This document shows positions 22,940-35,197 of a stretch of 64,000 bases of DNA, one piece after another; within the stretch, counting starts at the first letter, position 1, and every line of letters starts with the position of its first letter. This DNA is from Lumbricus rubellus. Lineage: Eukaryota > Annelida > Clitellata > Crassiclitellata > Lumbricidae. A program made the position numbers and the translations under genes. The DNA lies in the NCBI GenBank assembly GCA_945859605.1, contig OX243825.1, positions 29,954,329-30,018,328 of the forward strand. Reading direction: 5' to 3'. The notes under the pieces were generated by a model that made no database searches, was not told the DNA's origin, and saw nothing but the letters and a program-made list of their open reading frames with translations.

Positions 22940-23450
22940 GTATTGTATTGTATCTGGCCATTTATAAAGCGCCTCTCGCAGCAAGAGCCTTTCAGAAGCG
23001 CTCCCAGTGCGTTCAACCTCGAGAAAAAAGCAAGTTTTTAGACGAGAGAAAGACGAGGATACATTACCAGAGAGGATGGCAGAGCGAATTGATGCCTGCA
23101 TTGGTCCATAGAGAGGGACCAATGCAGGCAAATGATCTATATTGAGCCATGGCAGTCCTGACTCGGGGACAAAGAGGTCAAGCCGATCAGAGGACATAAG
23201 AGGACGCAGCGAAGTGGCTGAAATGGGGCGAAGTATATGATCACACAGATACTTCGGAGCAAGACCCATTTGAGACATTAGGACCGAAATCAGAACTTTA
23301 AATTGAAGCCTATACGTGCCGAGAGTGAAGTTGTTCAGTCATGAATGTAGAAATGTGGGAGAATCGAGGAAGGCGGGCAATGAGCCTAGCAGAAGCATTG
23401 AGTACAGATTGCAGAGGAGCTAGCCGAACCTTAGGCACACTTAGAGAATA
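22940..23450 (-). mobile_element. 5'-truncated LINE tail (L2/CR1-like)
   Basis: Minus strand encodes VLNASARLIARLPRFSHIS, then GLAPKYLCDHI and a degenerate C-terminal arm. The 3' end at 22943 has the (TGTAT)n tail preceded by TTTATAAAGCGCCTC. That end motif recurs at 38215, 55550, 56650 and 59045, identifying one LINE family. Internal deletion removed the usual LHWLPV block. Confidence 0.8.
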
Positions 23451-23455
23451 ATTAT

Positions 23456-23975
23456 AGAACATCTCAGGGAGCAGGGATACGAACACAAGGGAACACTGGG
23501 AAACAGAGAACGTAGGAAACAAGAACAGGGAACAAAGAGAACAAGGGAACATGGACGATGAAATACAAAGGAACAATGAACGCAGGGAACAAGGAACAGG
23601 GAAAAACAAAAAGGGAACACGGAACAGAGAATACAAGGCAGCAGAGAACAGCACGTAGAACATAGGTAACATGTAATATATGGAACAAGGAACACTAAGC
23701 ATCACAAGCAACAAGGGACTAGAAACACGGGGGGAATAGTGACAAGGAAATGAAACACAAAGGCCCGAAGCATAGAGAACAAGGAACACAGAACAGCACA
23801 GAAAACATAGATATCATGGAACATAAGGAAAAAACAAGGAATGCCTAGCATCATATGGAACACAGGTAACAAGGAACAGGAAGCACAGGAACCATTAAAC
23901 CGATTACAGATAAAATATGAACAAGGGACAGGAACACAAGGGATCAAAAGACACGTGATCCATAATAAAGAACCG
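23456..23975. repeat. Degenerate GGGAACA-type satellite
   Basis: Purine-rich repeat of GGAACA(C/A)(A/G)GG words about 8-14 bp apart over 0.5 kb, adjoining the truncated 5' end of the LINE. It is not seen elsewhere in the window. Minus-strand FLVPC-type open frames are its translation. Confidence 0.85.
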
Positions 23976-24201
23976 GGACCGGTCATTTGCTACATTTTGT
24001 CCTAACTCTTCTAAATATACGGCTCTGATTAGGCCTGTCAGTATCACACATAATTGTTTCATTTGTCTAGCAACCACTGACCGATACATTAACCAGTTTT
24101 TACCTAATGCATTGCTGTTCATTTCAATCTTATAAGCTTAGTGTTTTATTAAATATGATTCTTGATTCAATCTGAGATTATTATTTTATTGTGAATTCAA
24201 G

Positions 24202-24314
24202 TTGGAACGAATTACATAACGACTCAACCTGGAGCCAAAAACGGATTTCGTCTTGTGCTGTGGGTTAATCAATCGGATGCAGCCCTTATTTTGAATGCGG
24301 CTGTTGGATTCAAG
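24202..24314 (+). CDS. Copy A exon 4: PG-x-x-xGFRLVL ectodomain block
   Basis: Completes codon 282 (I) and encodes 283-319, with PGAKNGFRLVLWVNQSDAA and ending AAVGFK. Family members have PGxxxGLxLxL here, and this matches ASIC GNGLEIMLDIQ to AGIK. NQS (304-306 region) is a glycosylation sequon. Acceptor ATTCAAG, donor AAG/GTAAGC. Confidence 0.95.
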
Positions 24315-24597
24315 GTAAGCTTTTCACTGTTGCAGTGTATAACAACAAGCCAATGTCACTCGTTTTGACAGCCCAACTGAGCTCTAATCATAATCGTAAT
24401 CGTAATCGTAAACTCCTGATTTCTAAAGCGCATCTAGAAAGCCAAAGCTCTAGGTTAGGTTCAGATTCAAAATTTCGACATTATTGGTCCAATCACAGAG
24501 CATGCATTCTTTCTGGACTACGAAACAATCTTTTTTCCTTGGGGATCCACCTCGCCTGTTCTTTCAGTCCAACGCAGACGGGGACAACTCTGAGCAT

Positions 24598-25590
24598 ACA
24601 GGGTGCCGCCGAAAAATGATCCATTATAAAAATTGCGATTTCTCAAAAACCGCTGAATCTTTTGTGAAAAATACTTACATTCTTACTCGTGACACATTTT
24701 TGCATATTATTTGAAAATGTTATGTCAGTATTTTTTATATTTGTGATCATTACACCAAGCAGAAGAAAGAACTGCATTTTTCAACTGAACACGGCATTCA
24801 CGAAATAGGAAATCATATTTTTGCATAAGGTAGCCTGCAGAGTGCAATAATTACGTCAAGTCCGCCTTGGAGACGGTTTTCTTCACCGATGAAAAGTTCC
24901 TTTGCACCAATTCATCCATTAATAATCAAAATAACCGCGCCAAGAAGGAAAAAAGCCGATATATATAATTATATATATATATGTATATATATATATGTAT
25001 ATATAATTATATATCCAAGCCGTCGGTTAGTTGAGAGAACCAAGTTATCTCCCCACATCATGATTTCTGCAGGTGTCAGCTATGAGGGTAAAGGACGGTT
25101 GCATGCCATTGACGAGAAGGCCAAAGTCAATGCTATGTACAGCACGACATGGAGAATCTTTTGCCTAAGCTTGTCCATGACTGTCACACTGTTTTGGGAA
25201 ATTAGTTCGCTTTTTAGCAAGATGGAGTGCCCGCTGACGGCGCCAAGCTGGCCCAAGATTGGTTAACAAGTCACTGTCCGGACTTCATCAACAAGGATTA
25301 ATAGCAGCCAAATTCCCCAGATATGAACCCAATCGACTATGCAGTCTGGGGTGCAAGGCTTGAGACCTACAACAAACTTACCACAAAGCCGAAGAACATT
25401 TCTTACCTGAAAAATACGGGGAAAATCATCTGGAATGACCTGCCACTTGAGGCCATTCAGAAATCTGCTCTGGGCAGACGGCGCCAAGCTGGCCCAAGAT
25501 TGGGCTTTCGAAAACGTCTGCAAGCTGGCGTAAAAGCAAACGGTGGTCACTTCGAACATTCATTGCACGAAACTTAACACGGCCTAATCT
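24598..25590 (+). pseudogene. Degenerate mariner-type transposase, probably DD37D
   Basis: Plus-strand coding in several frames: TVFFTDEKFLCTN with NNQNNR (first catalytic D at about 24890), SRRLVERTKLSPHIMISAGV, QDGVPADGAKLAQDWL (second D), and NSPDMNPIDYAVWG (third D, about 25340). My count from second to third D is 37 intervening residues across two in-frame stops. A (TA)n-rich insert at 24958-25014 and several frameshifts show it is dead. Ends were not identified. It sits in intron 4A and is missing from copy B. The copy B element at 49908-50887 carries the same FTDEKLF block. Confidence 0.8.
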
Positions 25591-25774
25591 TTTCAATAGC
25601 AATAAGCAACCTTGAACCTTTGTTACATTACTGTTTGCGTCGTTACTTTGTTACTTATTGCTGTCATTAAATATCTGTTGAAACGAAAATAGCATTGTTT
25701 CACCTCAGGGTTGCACCATATTGGTTTTCATGATTCGAATTTCATTAGATTTAGCCAAGCAGTATAATAGATAA

Positions 25775-26188
<414 letters not shown>

Positions 26189-26555
26189 TGGACTGGCGAA
26201 GTTTCGTAAAAAAAATTTCAGCATTTTTGCGATAAATCGCAATTTTCGTAATGTATTAATTTGTTGCTGACGCACCATGTAGAGTCAACTGAGTATAGGA
26301 ATCTATTATTATTATTTGAATCTCGGGTTGAACGAGAGTTCACTAAATGCGACTGTCACACTTATATGAAATTTCTGTAACTGATGATTGTTGCCTTCCT
26401 AATGATATTGATCGATCTGCCTCTGGCTTGACTACATCACGGATAATAATTTATTTAGATGCGCTATAGACCCAATACCATAGATGTCTAATAATTATGA
26501 ATTCTTGGACCCTGCAAAACAACGACTAGGCCTAAAAACATTATCGTGTTTACAG

Positions 26556-26654
26556 GTGTGTTTGCATGACCCACGCGACACGCCTATGGTGACCGAGATC
26601 GGATTCACTGTCGGAACAGGCATTTCAGCGTCCGTTTCATTTTCACTTAAAAAC
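26556..26654 (+). CDS. Copy A exon 5: palm-region block
   Basis: Residues 320-352, VCLHDPRDTPMVTEIGFTVG then TGISASVSFSLKN. It matches ASIC [22 protein letters not shown] block for block. Acceptor GTTTACAG, donor AAC/GTAAGT, phase 0 both sides. Copy B differs by one residue (K to R). Confidence 0.96.
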
Positions 26655-26825
26655 GTAAGTCAAGTGTCATCAGTGTATGTAGTTGTAGCCTATTGTGTGT
26701 AGAGTATGTATTATTTTTATAAACACCATAGGCCTAAAATAGATTTAGATGTATAGTATGAGTTCTTCGACACTGCAAAGTCCTGCATGTATGTGCTAAA
26801 GATTTGAAAAATTTTAGCGTGGTAT

Positions 26826-27241
26826 GTTAGAAGGGTTCGCGGACGTTTTGTCCACGGACGATTCGTTCAAGGTGGTTGAGTAAAAATAGATTGATGAAAA
26901 GAATTCTTGTATCGTGAAAGCGGGATTAATGAAAATATGTATTCCTGAAATGGAATTGGGATTGATGGAAAGATTTTATAGCTTAAAGAAAAGTTGTTTG
27001 GTGAAAAAATATAGTTTTTAGCGGAAATTGGATGAAAAAACCTTGTTTTTGCTTAAATAGAAGCTGGAATGATGAAACAAATTCTTTCCAAAATGGAAGT
27101 TGGATCTGCGAAGCATAGTTCTAACTCAAATAGAAGTTGGAACGATTATTTGAACGCGTATCTAAACGGAAGCTGGATTTATTCAATTTATTCCTTGTGA
27201 CGAATCGTCCGTGGACGAAACGTCCGCATACGGTTAGAAGG
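26826..27241. mobile_element. Fold-back element with GGACGATTCGT ends, about 400 bp
   Basis: Left end GTTCGCGGACGTTTTGTCCA; right end read inversely CGTATGCGGACGTTTCGTCC. GTTAGAAGG is duplicated at 26826-26834 and 27233-27241 (9 bp). Interior consists of degenerate GGAAGTTGGATGATGAAA-type repeats also found in the elements at 36339 and 39997. Not present at the matching place in copy B. Confidence 0.85.
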
Positions 27242-27296
27242 CATTAGAGATATTCGAAAAACAATTTGGCTTTCTTTTTTTGAATCACTGTGTATA

Positions 27297-27610
27297 TATG
27301 TATGCAGGGCCGGATTAAGCAATGTGGGGGCCCTGTTCGGGATTTTTTTGCGGAAAATTTGTCGGGAAAATTTTAAAACTTTTTCGGGAAAAAAAAGTTG
27401 ATGACCTTTTTTTAGTCATCTGGCGAAATTTTCGGGAAAATCATACCATTTCATCCGCCAAAAAAGTTGACTTTTTTCCTCTGGCGAAATTTTCGGGAAA
27501 ATAGTCGTTTGGCCGCAATTTCCTCAAAAATTTTTCCCCCCACATTTGTGGGGCCCCCTAAAGTGCGGCCGAACATTTTGAACATGCCTTAATCCGGCCC
27601 TGTATGTATG
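27297..27610. mobile_element. hAT MITE, 298 bp, with TSD TATGTATG beside a TATG array
   Basis: The body is 27305-27602. Ends are CAGGGCCGGATTAAGCA and, inversely, CAGGGCCGGATTAAGGC. TATGTATG is duplicated at 27297-27304 and 27603-27610. The right TSD leads almost at once into a 400-bp (TATG)n array. Confidence 0.92.
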
Positions 27611-28012
27611 ACATTGTGTGTATGTATGTATGTATGTATGTATGTATGTATGTATGTATGTATGTATGTATGTATGTATGTATGTATGTATGTATGTATG
27701 TATGTATGTATGTATGTATGTATGTATGTATGTATGTATGTATGTATGTATGTATGTATGTATGTATGTATGTATGTATGTATGTATGTATGTATGTATG
27801 TATGTATGTATGTATGTATGTATGTATGTATGTATGTATGTATGTATGTATGTATGTATGTATGTATGTATGTATGTATGTATGTATGTATGTATGATGT
27901 ATGTATGTATGTATGTATGTATGTATGTATGTATGTATGTATGTATGTATGTATGTATGTATGTATGTATGTATGTATGTATGTATGTATGTTTGTACGT
28001 TGTTTGCATGCA
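27611..28012. repeat. (TATG)n array, about 400 bp
   Basis: About 98 units with one 3-bp phase slip near 27896. The long YVCM and THTYIH open frames here and in the other arrays are translations of the repeat. Confidence 0.98.
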
Positions 28013-28029
28013 TGCATGTATGGATGTTT

Positions 28030-29570
28030 GCATGTGGGCAGAATGGAAATTAATAAGCGATGGAAGCAATATTTTGAGAACCTGTAGAACATACAGAACC
28101 CGGTGAACACTACTGTACAATCAATGATGCCGACATGCAACGTACAGGACGAGATGGAAGACAATTATATTCAGAAAAGAGGAGACATAAGAAGACTAAA
28201 GAATAATGAAAGCCCTGGAGAGTGAAGAAGATATCATCATGACCGAAATGATATAAGCCAATGAAGGTTGCTCATATATCATGAGGGCAGCTGTCCAATG
28301 GACTGGGGTGAGGCAGTCATACTACCGATCCACAAGAAAGAAGACACAGCAGAATGTGGCAACTAAAATAGGTATTATCTTACTAAACAACCCAGGAGAG
28401 ATACAGCTGTACAGCAAGATACTACAACAACGACTAAGGAAACATGTTGAGGAAGTGATAGCAGAGAAACGGGCAATTTTTATTTTTACAGCTGAGAGAA
28501 ACACCATAGTTTAACATAGGCTACGTGGTCAGATAGCTGTCTGAAAAATACTTATAAAAGCAAAAAAATACTGAGAAACTTCGGAATCCCGGAGAAGCTG
28601 GCAGAGCTGCTGGAGGATAATAGTAAATCGATCAGTGCAGCGAGAGTGAACGGGGAGCTGACCGAATGGTTCAGAACGACTGTGGGGGTAAGACAGGACT
28701 GAGGGCAATCACCAGACATCTTCAACTTAATCCTGGAGCCTTCTGGAGGCTGTTGTGCGCCTTGCACTGCCATGGACTCCGCCGAAGAGTACGTGAACGT
28801 GCGAGGAGGGACACTTAATAAACTCAGATTTGCAGAGAGTAAATAGCAACTAAAGAATCTAACAAACAAGGTGCACACATGTACTTGCAGGGAAAGACTG
28901 TGACTCGAGATAAAGTTCAAAAACAAAAGCGATGACAGAAGGAAGGAGTCACGAAGAACTAGATACCACACTGAGAAATGAAACAATAGATTAGCAGGTT
29001 ACGTAATTTCTGTACCTAGGATGGCATAATAATAGCAGAAGACGCAGGATGCACAGGGACATCGTGAAGAAAATAATAATGCTCTGGCATGTGCGGTGCG
29101 ATGTTTGGAAGAATCAAGATCTATAAAGACAGGGATATTTCAAGAGGAACCAAAATTAAACTATACGAGACACTAGTCTCGTCATTCCAGTACTGCTGTA
29201 TGGATAGGAAATTAGGAATGCTGGTGTGTTCTGAAAGAAGACGAGAGAAAACTGCAGAATTGGCGGTGGGAATGAACTGGCTGAGAAGAATAATATAAGG
29301 TCGAAGCAGAAAGGACAGGATTAAGAGCGAGGTGACCAGAAGAGAGCTGGTACAGAAGGAAATAATTATTGGTGATATCAGGAAGAAAAGACTGTCATGG
29401 CTGGAGTGTGTACTGTGTAGGTTACTGATAATGGATTACAACAGACTCTCAGCCGTGGCAATGTGACTGCATGGATACCTGGAGAGCACAGACTATTAAC
29501 CGAGGTAAACAGCAAAACATGGATGGACAACATACGAGAAGACCTCGAGAAAATGAAAAGATGTCTCTGA
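28030..29570 (+). mobile_element. Degenerate non-LTR retrotransposon (craniofacial-type/RTE-like ORF), plus strand
   Basis: Broken frames encode RWKQYFENL, RRLKNNESPGE, EAVILPIHKKEDTAECGN, ILQQRLRKHVEEVIAEK, FRNFGIPEKLAELLEDN and, 3' of the core, TKIKLYETLVSSFQYC and KKRLSWLECV. The order matches the reverse transcriptase and C-terminal arm of an RTE-type LINE. Many stops and frameshifts. The catalytic core between 28700 and 29050 is largely lost. It lies in intron 5A in the gene's orientation. Confidence 0.75.
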
Positions 29571-29707
29571 TGATAATTTCCTAATAGTTCTTCCGTCGTC
29601 TTCTTTTCATAATTCCAGGACATCACTTGTTTGGCTATTTCATATTTGTACCAAATTAGCTTCAATCGTGTATGTCTCTGTCTCTGTTTCTGTCTGATAG
29701 TCTCTAG

Positions 29708-29985
29708 TACCCTTAATAAAACCATAACTCAGGCTATTTATTTAACATGTTTTCGATTGGCATCTTGTGACTCGGCGGTTTTGATGTGCTGCCTGCAGTC
29801 TCTTCCTTATTTCGATCACACTTATTTAATTTTGATCATGGTCTTAGGTGACCCTTTTGGGTCTCCTGGGCGAACCGACATATTAGATAAATGAATCTGT
29901 AATGAATGAGTTGGTTGCTGAATAAAAAATATTTTATTGTTATGTTAAATAAATAGCCTGAGTTATGGTTTTACTAAGGGATTTA
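29708..29985. repeat. Imperfect inverted repeat with about 40-bp arms
   Basis: ACCCTTAATAAAACCATAAC and TCAGGCTATTTATTTAACAT (29708-29750) recur inverted at 29942-29985. The loop of about 190 bp includes a LINE-tail-like hairpin, GGTGACCCTTTTGGGTCTCC. It could be a small MITE or a LINE tail folded on itself. Confidence 0.6.
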
Positions 29986-30084
29986 TCTTTGATGCTATAA
30001 CTCATATTTGCACTTGACAACTTGTATTGAACTCTTAGTAATGCACAGAGACCTGTGCTAAAAACTACGTTTCTTTATTTGTAG

Positions 30085-30214
30085 CTGTCTATGCTGCCAT
30101 CACCATACGGAGAATGCCGAGATGCCAAAAACTACACGTACATGAAATGCATGGCACAATGTCTGGGGAAATATATGATTGCTACGTGTGGATGCCGACC
30201 TTTCATGGTTTACG
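30085..30214 (+). CDS. Copy A exon 6: cysteine-rich block
   Basis: Residues 353-395 plus one base: LSMLPSPYGECRDAKNYTYM, then KCMAQCLGKYMIATCGCRPF. Five cysteines match the ASIC pattern C-x(n)-Y-x-x-x-x-C-x-x-x-C ... NCxC. NYT is a glycosylation sequon. Acceptor TTATTTGTAG, donor G/GTATGA, phase 1. Confidence 0.96.
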
Positions 30215-30291
30215 GTATGAATAAACAAAGTTATCGGATGCATGCAGTTCCAATTTCCGGCAAATACATGTGTATACATGTACGTATTGTA

Positions 30292-30627
30292 CGTATGTAT
30301 GTATGTATGTATGTATGTATGTATGTATGTATGTATGTATGTATGTATGTATGTATGTATGTATGTATGTATGTATGTATGTATGTATGTATGTATGTAT
30401 GTATGTATGTATGTATGTATGTATGTATGTATGTATGTATGTATGTATGTATGTATGTATGTATGTATGTATGTATGTATGTATGTATGTATGTATGCAT
30501 GCATGCATGCATGCATGCATGCATGCATGCATGCATGTATGTATGTATGTATGTATGTATGTATGTATGTATGTATGTATGTATGTATGTATGCTTGTAT
30601 GTATGTATGTATGTATGTATGTATAGA
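30292..30627. repeat. (TATG)n array with (CATG)n core
   Basis: About 80 units, with a run of CATG variants at 30496-30536. The matching spot in copy B (57846) also carries a TATG array, so the seed predates the duplication. Confidence 0.98.
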
Positions 30628-30860
30628 CATAGATATAGACATAGACACATTTTTTGTAATCCCAACAATTCAATTGTACAATGTACATGTATGCTTAATT
30701 AAGTATAGACATAATCAGCAATAAGCAAATACTCAAAATGAATAAGTAAAATAAGAGCGAGGGAGAAAATAGGAACACCAAAAAGAGACAAGTCTCGCTA
30801 AGTAGGGGCCTAATTAACAAAGTGAAATGTAGAAGTAAAAGCAGAATGAAGAATTGGAAT
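30628..30860 (-). mobile_element. Probable LINE 3' UTR remnant
   Basis: Contains the AGACAAGTCTCGCTAAGTAG hairpin motif (30786-30806), which resembles the 3' hairpins at 31843, 58138, 37385 and 39154. No coding. Confidence 0.45.
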
Positions 30861-31492
30861 GCAAAGATGGGTAGCACGACATTTAATCCCGCGACACTTA
30901 ATACCGCGACAGTTAATGCCGGACACTTAGTCCCGGCGACATTTAATCCCGCGTCATTTAATCCCGCGACAGTTAATCCCTGCGACATATAATCCCTGCG
31001 ACAGTTAATCCCGCGACATTTTATACCGCGACACTTAATACCTGTACACACGTGAAGCTTAAGTAGCAGTTGCTGCGTATGGTAAAACCGAAATCCCGGT
31101 GTTCCTTCGTGCAATGTCTCATTTATCTCACTCATAATTATGCTCTTTTAATACAGTTAGTGTTAGTGAATATTGCTGTGACTATTGTTTTTATGGAATT
31201 GTACAGTTTTGATAATTTTTATTAGTGAATATTGCTGTGACTATTGTTTTTTTTTATCGATTTGTACAGTTTTATAATATATTACTGCAAAGGCTGAACT
31301 CTTTTTTAAACACAAAGTGAATATTGCTGTGAATATGTCTATTTATAGAATTTAACTTCTTTTGCAAACGTTGTTTTACTTTCCCGGAATTAAGTGTCGC
31401 GGGATTAAATGTCGCCGGGATTAAGTGTCGTGGGAATAAATCGGTGCGGTATTAAGTGTCGCGGGATTAAGTGTCATGGAACCGCAAAGATG
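30861..31492. mobile_element. Fold-back element with GACACTTAATCCCGC iterons, 614 bp, TSD GCAAAGATG
   Basis: The body is 30870-31483. Left end GGTAGCACGACATTTAATCC; right end read inversely GGTTCCATGACACTTAATCC. Both ends are arrays of a 15-bp unit, GACA(C/T)TTAATCCCGC (30878-31045 and 31385-31475). GCAAAGATG is duplicated exactly at 30861-30869 and 31484-31492 (9 bp). The core contains short direct repeats of AGTGAATATTGCTGTGA. No coding. Confidence 0.93.
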
Positions 31493-31639
31493 TTACTTAA
31501 CTAAGAGAAAACATATTATCAAAAGAAAAGTAGTAAACACTACAGAAAAAAATCAGAGAAAGAACACAAATACAAAATAGACAATCAATAGACAAACAAT
31601 CAAAGAAATCAGCATTAGCATGAGTAACGCCTTATGCAA

Positions 31640-31744
31640 ATGTATGTATGTATGTATGTATGCATGTATGTATGTATGTATGTATGTATGTATGTATGTA
31701 TGTATGTATGTATGTATGTATGTATGTATGTATGTATGTATGTA
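31640..31744. repeat. (TATG)n array at the 3' end of a LINE
   Basis: About 26 units with one CATG variant. It abuts the 3' end of the minus-strand LINE directly. Confidence 0.98.
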
Positions 31745-33945
31745 TACAATACAATAATACAATACAATTCACTTTATTGCAACCAGAAAACAAGAAAACA
31801 ATAAAAGTACAAAACATGCATGCATTGGCTACAAAGGGGGGCCCAAAAGGGATGGACATCCCGCTGGGAAGGGTCACCCAAGTAAAAAAGTCCCAAGAAA
31901 AATTAATCAAGATAGCTTAAAAGAAAGAGACTAAAACAAATTAGGTGATGACAGATTGCAGAAAAGCTTATATTGTCAAGAGCATATAGAGAAACAAACT
32001 TAACTAAGTACTTAACTAAAATCTTAACTACACATGGTCATGTGCACTTCAAGTAGCATTAGTGGAGGAGAGTAGAAGAACACGAAGTTTCTTTTTAAAT
32101 ACCTGCAGACTACTCGATTGACGAATGTCAATTGGTATTGTGTTCCATACTTTAGTGCCATAAGATTTAATAGTAAACCGCCTAGTATTAGATTGAGCTT
32201 TGACAGGGCGAAAAGCAGATGAATTCCTAGTGAAATGCGAATGGATGTCAGAGGCGTGAGGGAGGTAACCTTGGAATACCGAAGGAAGGAGACCGTGTTC
32301 GAGTCGAAAAAAGAACTCGCTAATTTGGAGATCCTTTATCTGGTCAATTTTCAGGAGATGAAGTTCATTAAAGGAAGGGCCAGTGTGTTCCCGTTTACGA
32401 ATACCCGCAATTATACGAACAGCCCTCTTCTGTAAGATTACAAGTTTATGAAGCCTGGATTCGTATGTCGATGCCCAAACAAGGTTGCAATATGTGAGGT
32501 AGGGGTAGACAAGGGTATAATACAAATTCATTCTAATTGTCTTTGGCAAGATATAAGCAACGCGGGAAATAATACCAATATTTTTAGCAATTTTAGTTGC
32601 AATTTGATTAATATGAACTTTCCAGGTCAAATGTTGATCTATATGCACACCTAAGAATTTTGTAGATTCAACTTGATTGATGGAAATATCATCAATAAGC
32701 AAACAGAGATTGTCATTTGGCTTTATTTTCCGGTGGGATTTAAATAAAATAAAGTTGGTTTTATCTAAATTAAGGGTGAGTTTATTTGCATGGAACCAAA
32801 CAGCTATGCTAGATAGTTCAACGTTCACAGTTTGAAACAACGTCTGCCATGAACCATTGGAGTAAAAAACGTTGGTGTCATCGGCAAATAGAATAAAAAA
32901 CATTGTTGGAGAGACATTGGCCAAGTCATTAATATAAAGCAGGAAAAGGAGTGGTCCGAGGTTGGAGCCTTGAGGAACTCCATATTTGATCAACCCTAGC
33001 TCAGAAAGGACACCATTACAGAGAACTCTTTGTGTACGGCTCTCAAAATAGCTGGCAAACCATCTGAGCTGAGTCCCCCTAATTCCATAGTTGTCTAATT
33101 TTTTAAGCAAAATATTATGGTCTACCGTATCAAACGCTTTAGCTAGATCAAAGAAGATTCCCACTGAGTATTCATTATTTTCAATAGCCTTTGAAATCAT
33201 GTCCTGCATATTTAATAAGGCCATATAGGGGGAATGACCAGATTGAAATCCATGCTGAGATGGATAAATGATGTTAGAGTTTTTAACATAGCCATAGAGT
33301 CGATTATACATAAGTTTTTCATAGAACTTGGAGAAGTAAGGAAGAACGGAAATGGGTCTGTAATTGATTACATTGTCCTTATCGCCTTTTTTTAGTATTG
33401 GGACCACTTTAGCTATTTTTATGCCTTGTGGAACAATCCCACTACTAAATGAACAATTTATTATCTCCGCTAAAGGTCTGGCAACCAAGGAGAGATTGGG
33501 GGCCGCAATACAGGGGTCTATATCGTCAACACCTTTGCTATGCGTTAAACGTATATCACGGCCAATATCCATAATTTCCTCCGGGGATACCATTAGGAAA
33601 CCCATAGAGTTCTGCCGAGGGGCATGTAAGTAACTATGGTAAGGGAGAGGTGAATCTGGTATTTTCTTTGCCAAAGAATGGGCTATGTTGGTGAAGTAGT
33701 TATTGAAGCTATTGGCCATTTTTTCTGGATCTTTAACATTTTCTCCGTTAATTTTTAACGATTCAATTTGTGTCTCCTTATTTTCCAATTGCATTATGGA
33801 GCGAATGAGTTTCCAAGTCCTCCTTAGGTCGTCTTTATATTTGCAGAATTCAGATGCATAGTAATTTTTTTCTGCTTTGACTCTAATAGCCTTAAATTTA
33901 TTCCTATATACAGTAAATTTATTTTTATTATAAGCATTTGGATTT
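31745..33945 (-). mobile_element. LINE with a long reverse-transcriptase ORF, embedded in a TATG array
   Basis: About 630 codons are open on the minus strand from the array edge (about 33942) to a stop at 32049. Motifs in order are NYRPISVLPYFSKFYEKLM, a GFQSGHSPYMALLNM block, FFDLAKAFDTVDHNILLKKL, YGVPQGSNLGPLLFLLYIND, LFADDTNVF with the catalytic pair (about 32874-32890), LNLDKTNFILFKS, and a C-terminal arm with YPYLTYCNLVWAS and KVWNTIPIDIR. The 3' UTR (32048-31745) has a GGGATGGACATCCC hairpin and a CAATA-rich tail. The upstream endonuclease is absent, so it is 5'-truncated. It is probably of the jockey/CR1 group (Rex1-like). Youngest-looking LINE in the window. It lies in intron 6A, antisense to the gene. 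Confidence 0.92.
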
Positions 33946-34241
33946 TGAATGTATGTATGTATGTATGTATGTATGTATGTATGTATGTATGTATGTATGT
34001 ATGTATGTATGTATGTATGTATGTATGTATGTATGTATGTATGTATGTATGTATGTATGTATGTATGTATGTATGTATGTATGTATGTATGTATGTATGT
34101 ATGTATGTATGTATGTATGTATGTATGTATGTATGTATGTATGTATGTATGTATGTATGTATGTATGTATGTATGTATGTATGTATGTATGTATGTATGT
34201 ATGTATGTATGTATGTATGTATGTATGTATGTATGTATGTA

Positions 34242-34276
<35 letters not shown>

Positions 34277-34429
34277 ATTTATGTATGTATGTATGTATGT
34301 ATGTATGTATGTATGTATGTATGTATGTATGTATGTATGTATGTATGTATGTATGTATGTGTGTGTGTGTGTATGTATGTATGTATGCATGCATGCATGC
34401 ATGGATGTATGTATGTATGTATGTATGTA

Positions 34430-34486
<57 letters not shown>

Positions 34487-34778
34487 ATGTATGTATGTAT
34501 GTATGTATGTATGTATGTATGTATGTATGTATGTATGTATGTATGTATGTATGTATGTATGTATGTATGTATGTATGTATGTATGTATGTATGTATGTAT
34601 GTATGTATGTATGTATGTATGTATGTATGTATGTATGTATGTATGTATGTATGTATGTATGTATGTATGTATGTATGTATGTATGTATGTATGTATGTAT
34701 GTATGTATGTATGTATGTATGTATGTATGTATGTATGTATGTATGTATGTATGCATGCATGCATGTATGTATGTATGG
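33946..34778. repeat. (TATG)n array, about 830 bp, with (TG)n and (CATG)n islands
   Basis: Longest array in the window. (GT)n islands at 34243-34260, 34359-34372 and 34435-34470; CATG variants at 34386-34400 and 34752-34764. It abuts the truncated 5' end of the LINE. Confidence 0.98.
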
Positions 34779-35197
34779 AGTAGGATAAAAATAATATATG
34801 TCTTTGTTCGTATAATGTATGCATGTATGGACGTATCCGTGTATCGATTCATTCACGTGTCTGTATGATTATTGTGTATAATGTAGGTTTTCTATCATCG
34901 TAGCAACCAAAAGGCAATAATTGTAGCCTACAGTATTGTTGGTCAGCGTTCTTCAGGCACCAGTCTGTTTGCGCCAAAACTCATTAGATTAGAAACGGCA
35001 CTGTGACTTCCAGTTCTGGATCTTGAAACAACACACATGCAAACTACGTGTCCGATATCACAGCTAATCACTCTTTATAAACAATAATTGTTGCAGAAAT
35101 TGTCATGATTCTTTGTCCGTGGTTATAGTAACATGAAATTTATTATACACATTTATTTGACAAGGTCTGTATTATTAACGATGTTGTGCTATTCTAG
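34779..35197. other. End of intron 6A, no further feature
   Basis: Unique-looking intron sequence ending in a weak polypyrimidine tract before GCTATTCTAG. Confidence 0.5.

Noticed and set aside
23310..23986. Minus-strand FLVPC-rich frames as secreted or membrane proteins
   Set aside because: Translations of the GGGAACA satellite.
27604..34868. Very long open frames of YVCM, THTYIH and similar
   Set aside because: They are translations of (TATG)n in all six frames. Only the non-repeat part of the minus frame ending at 32049 (the LINE RT) is real coding.
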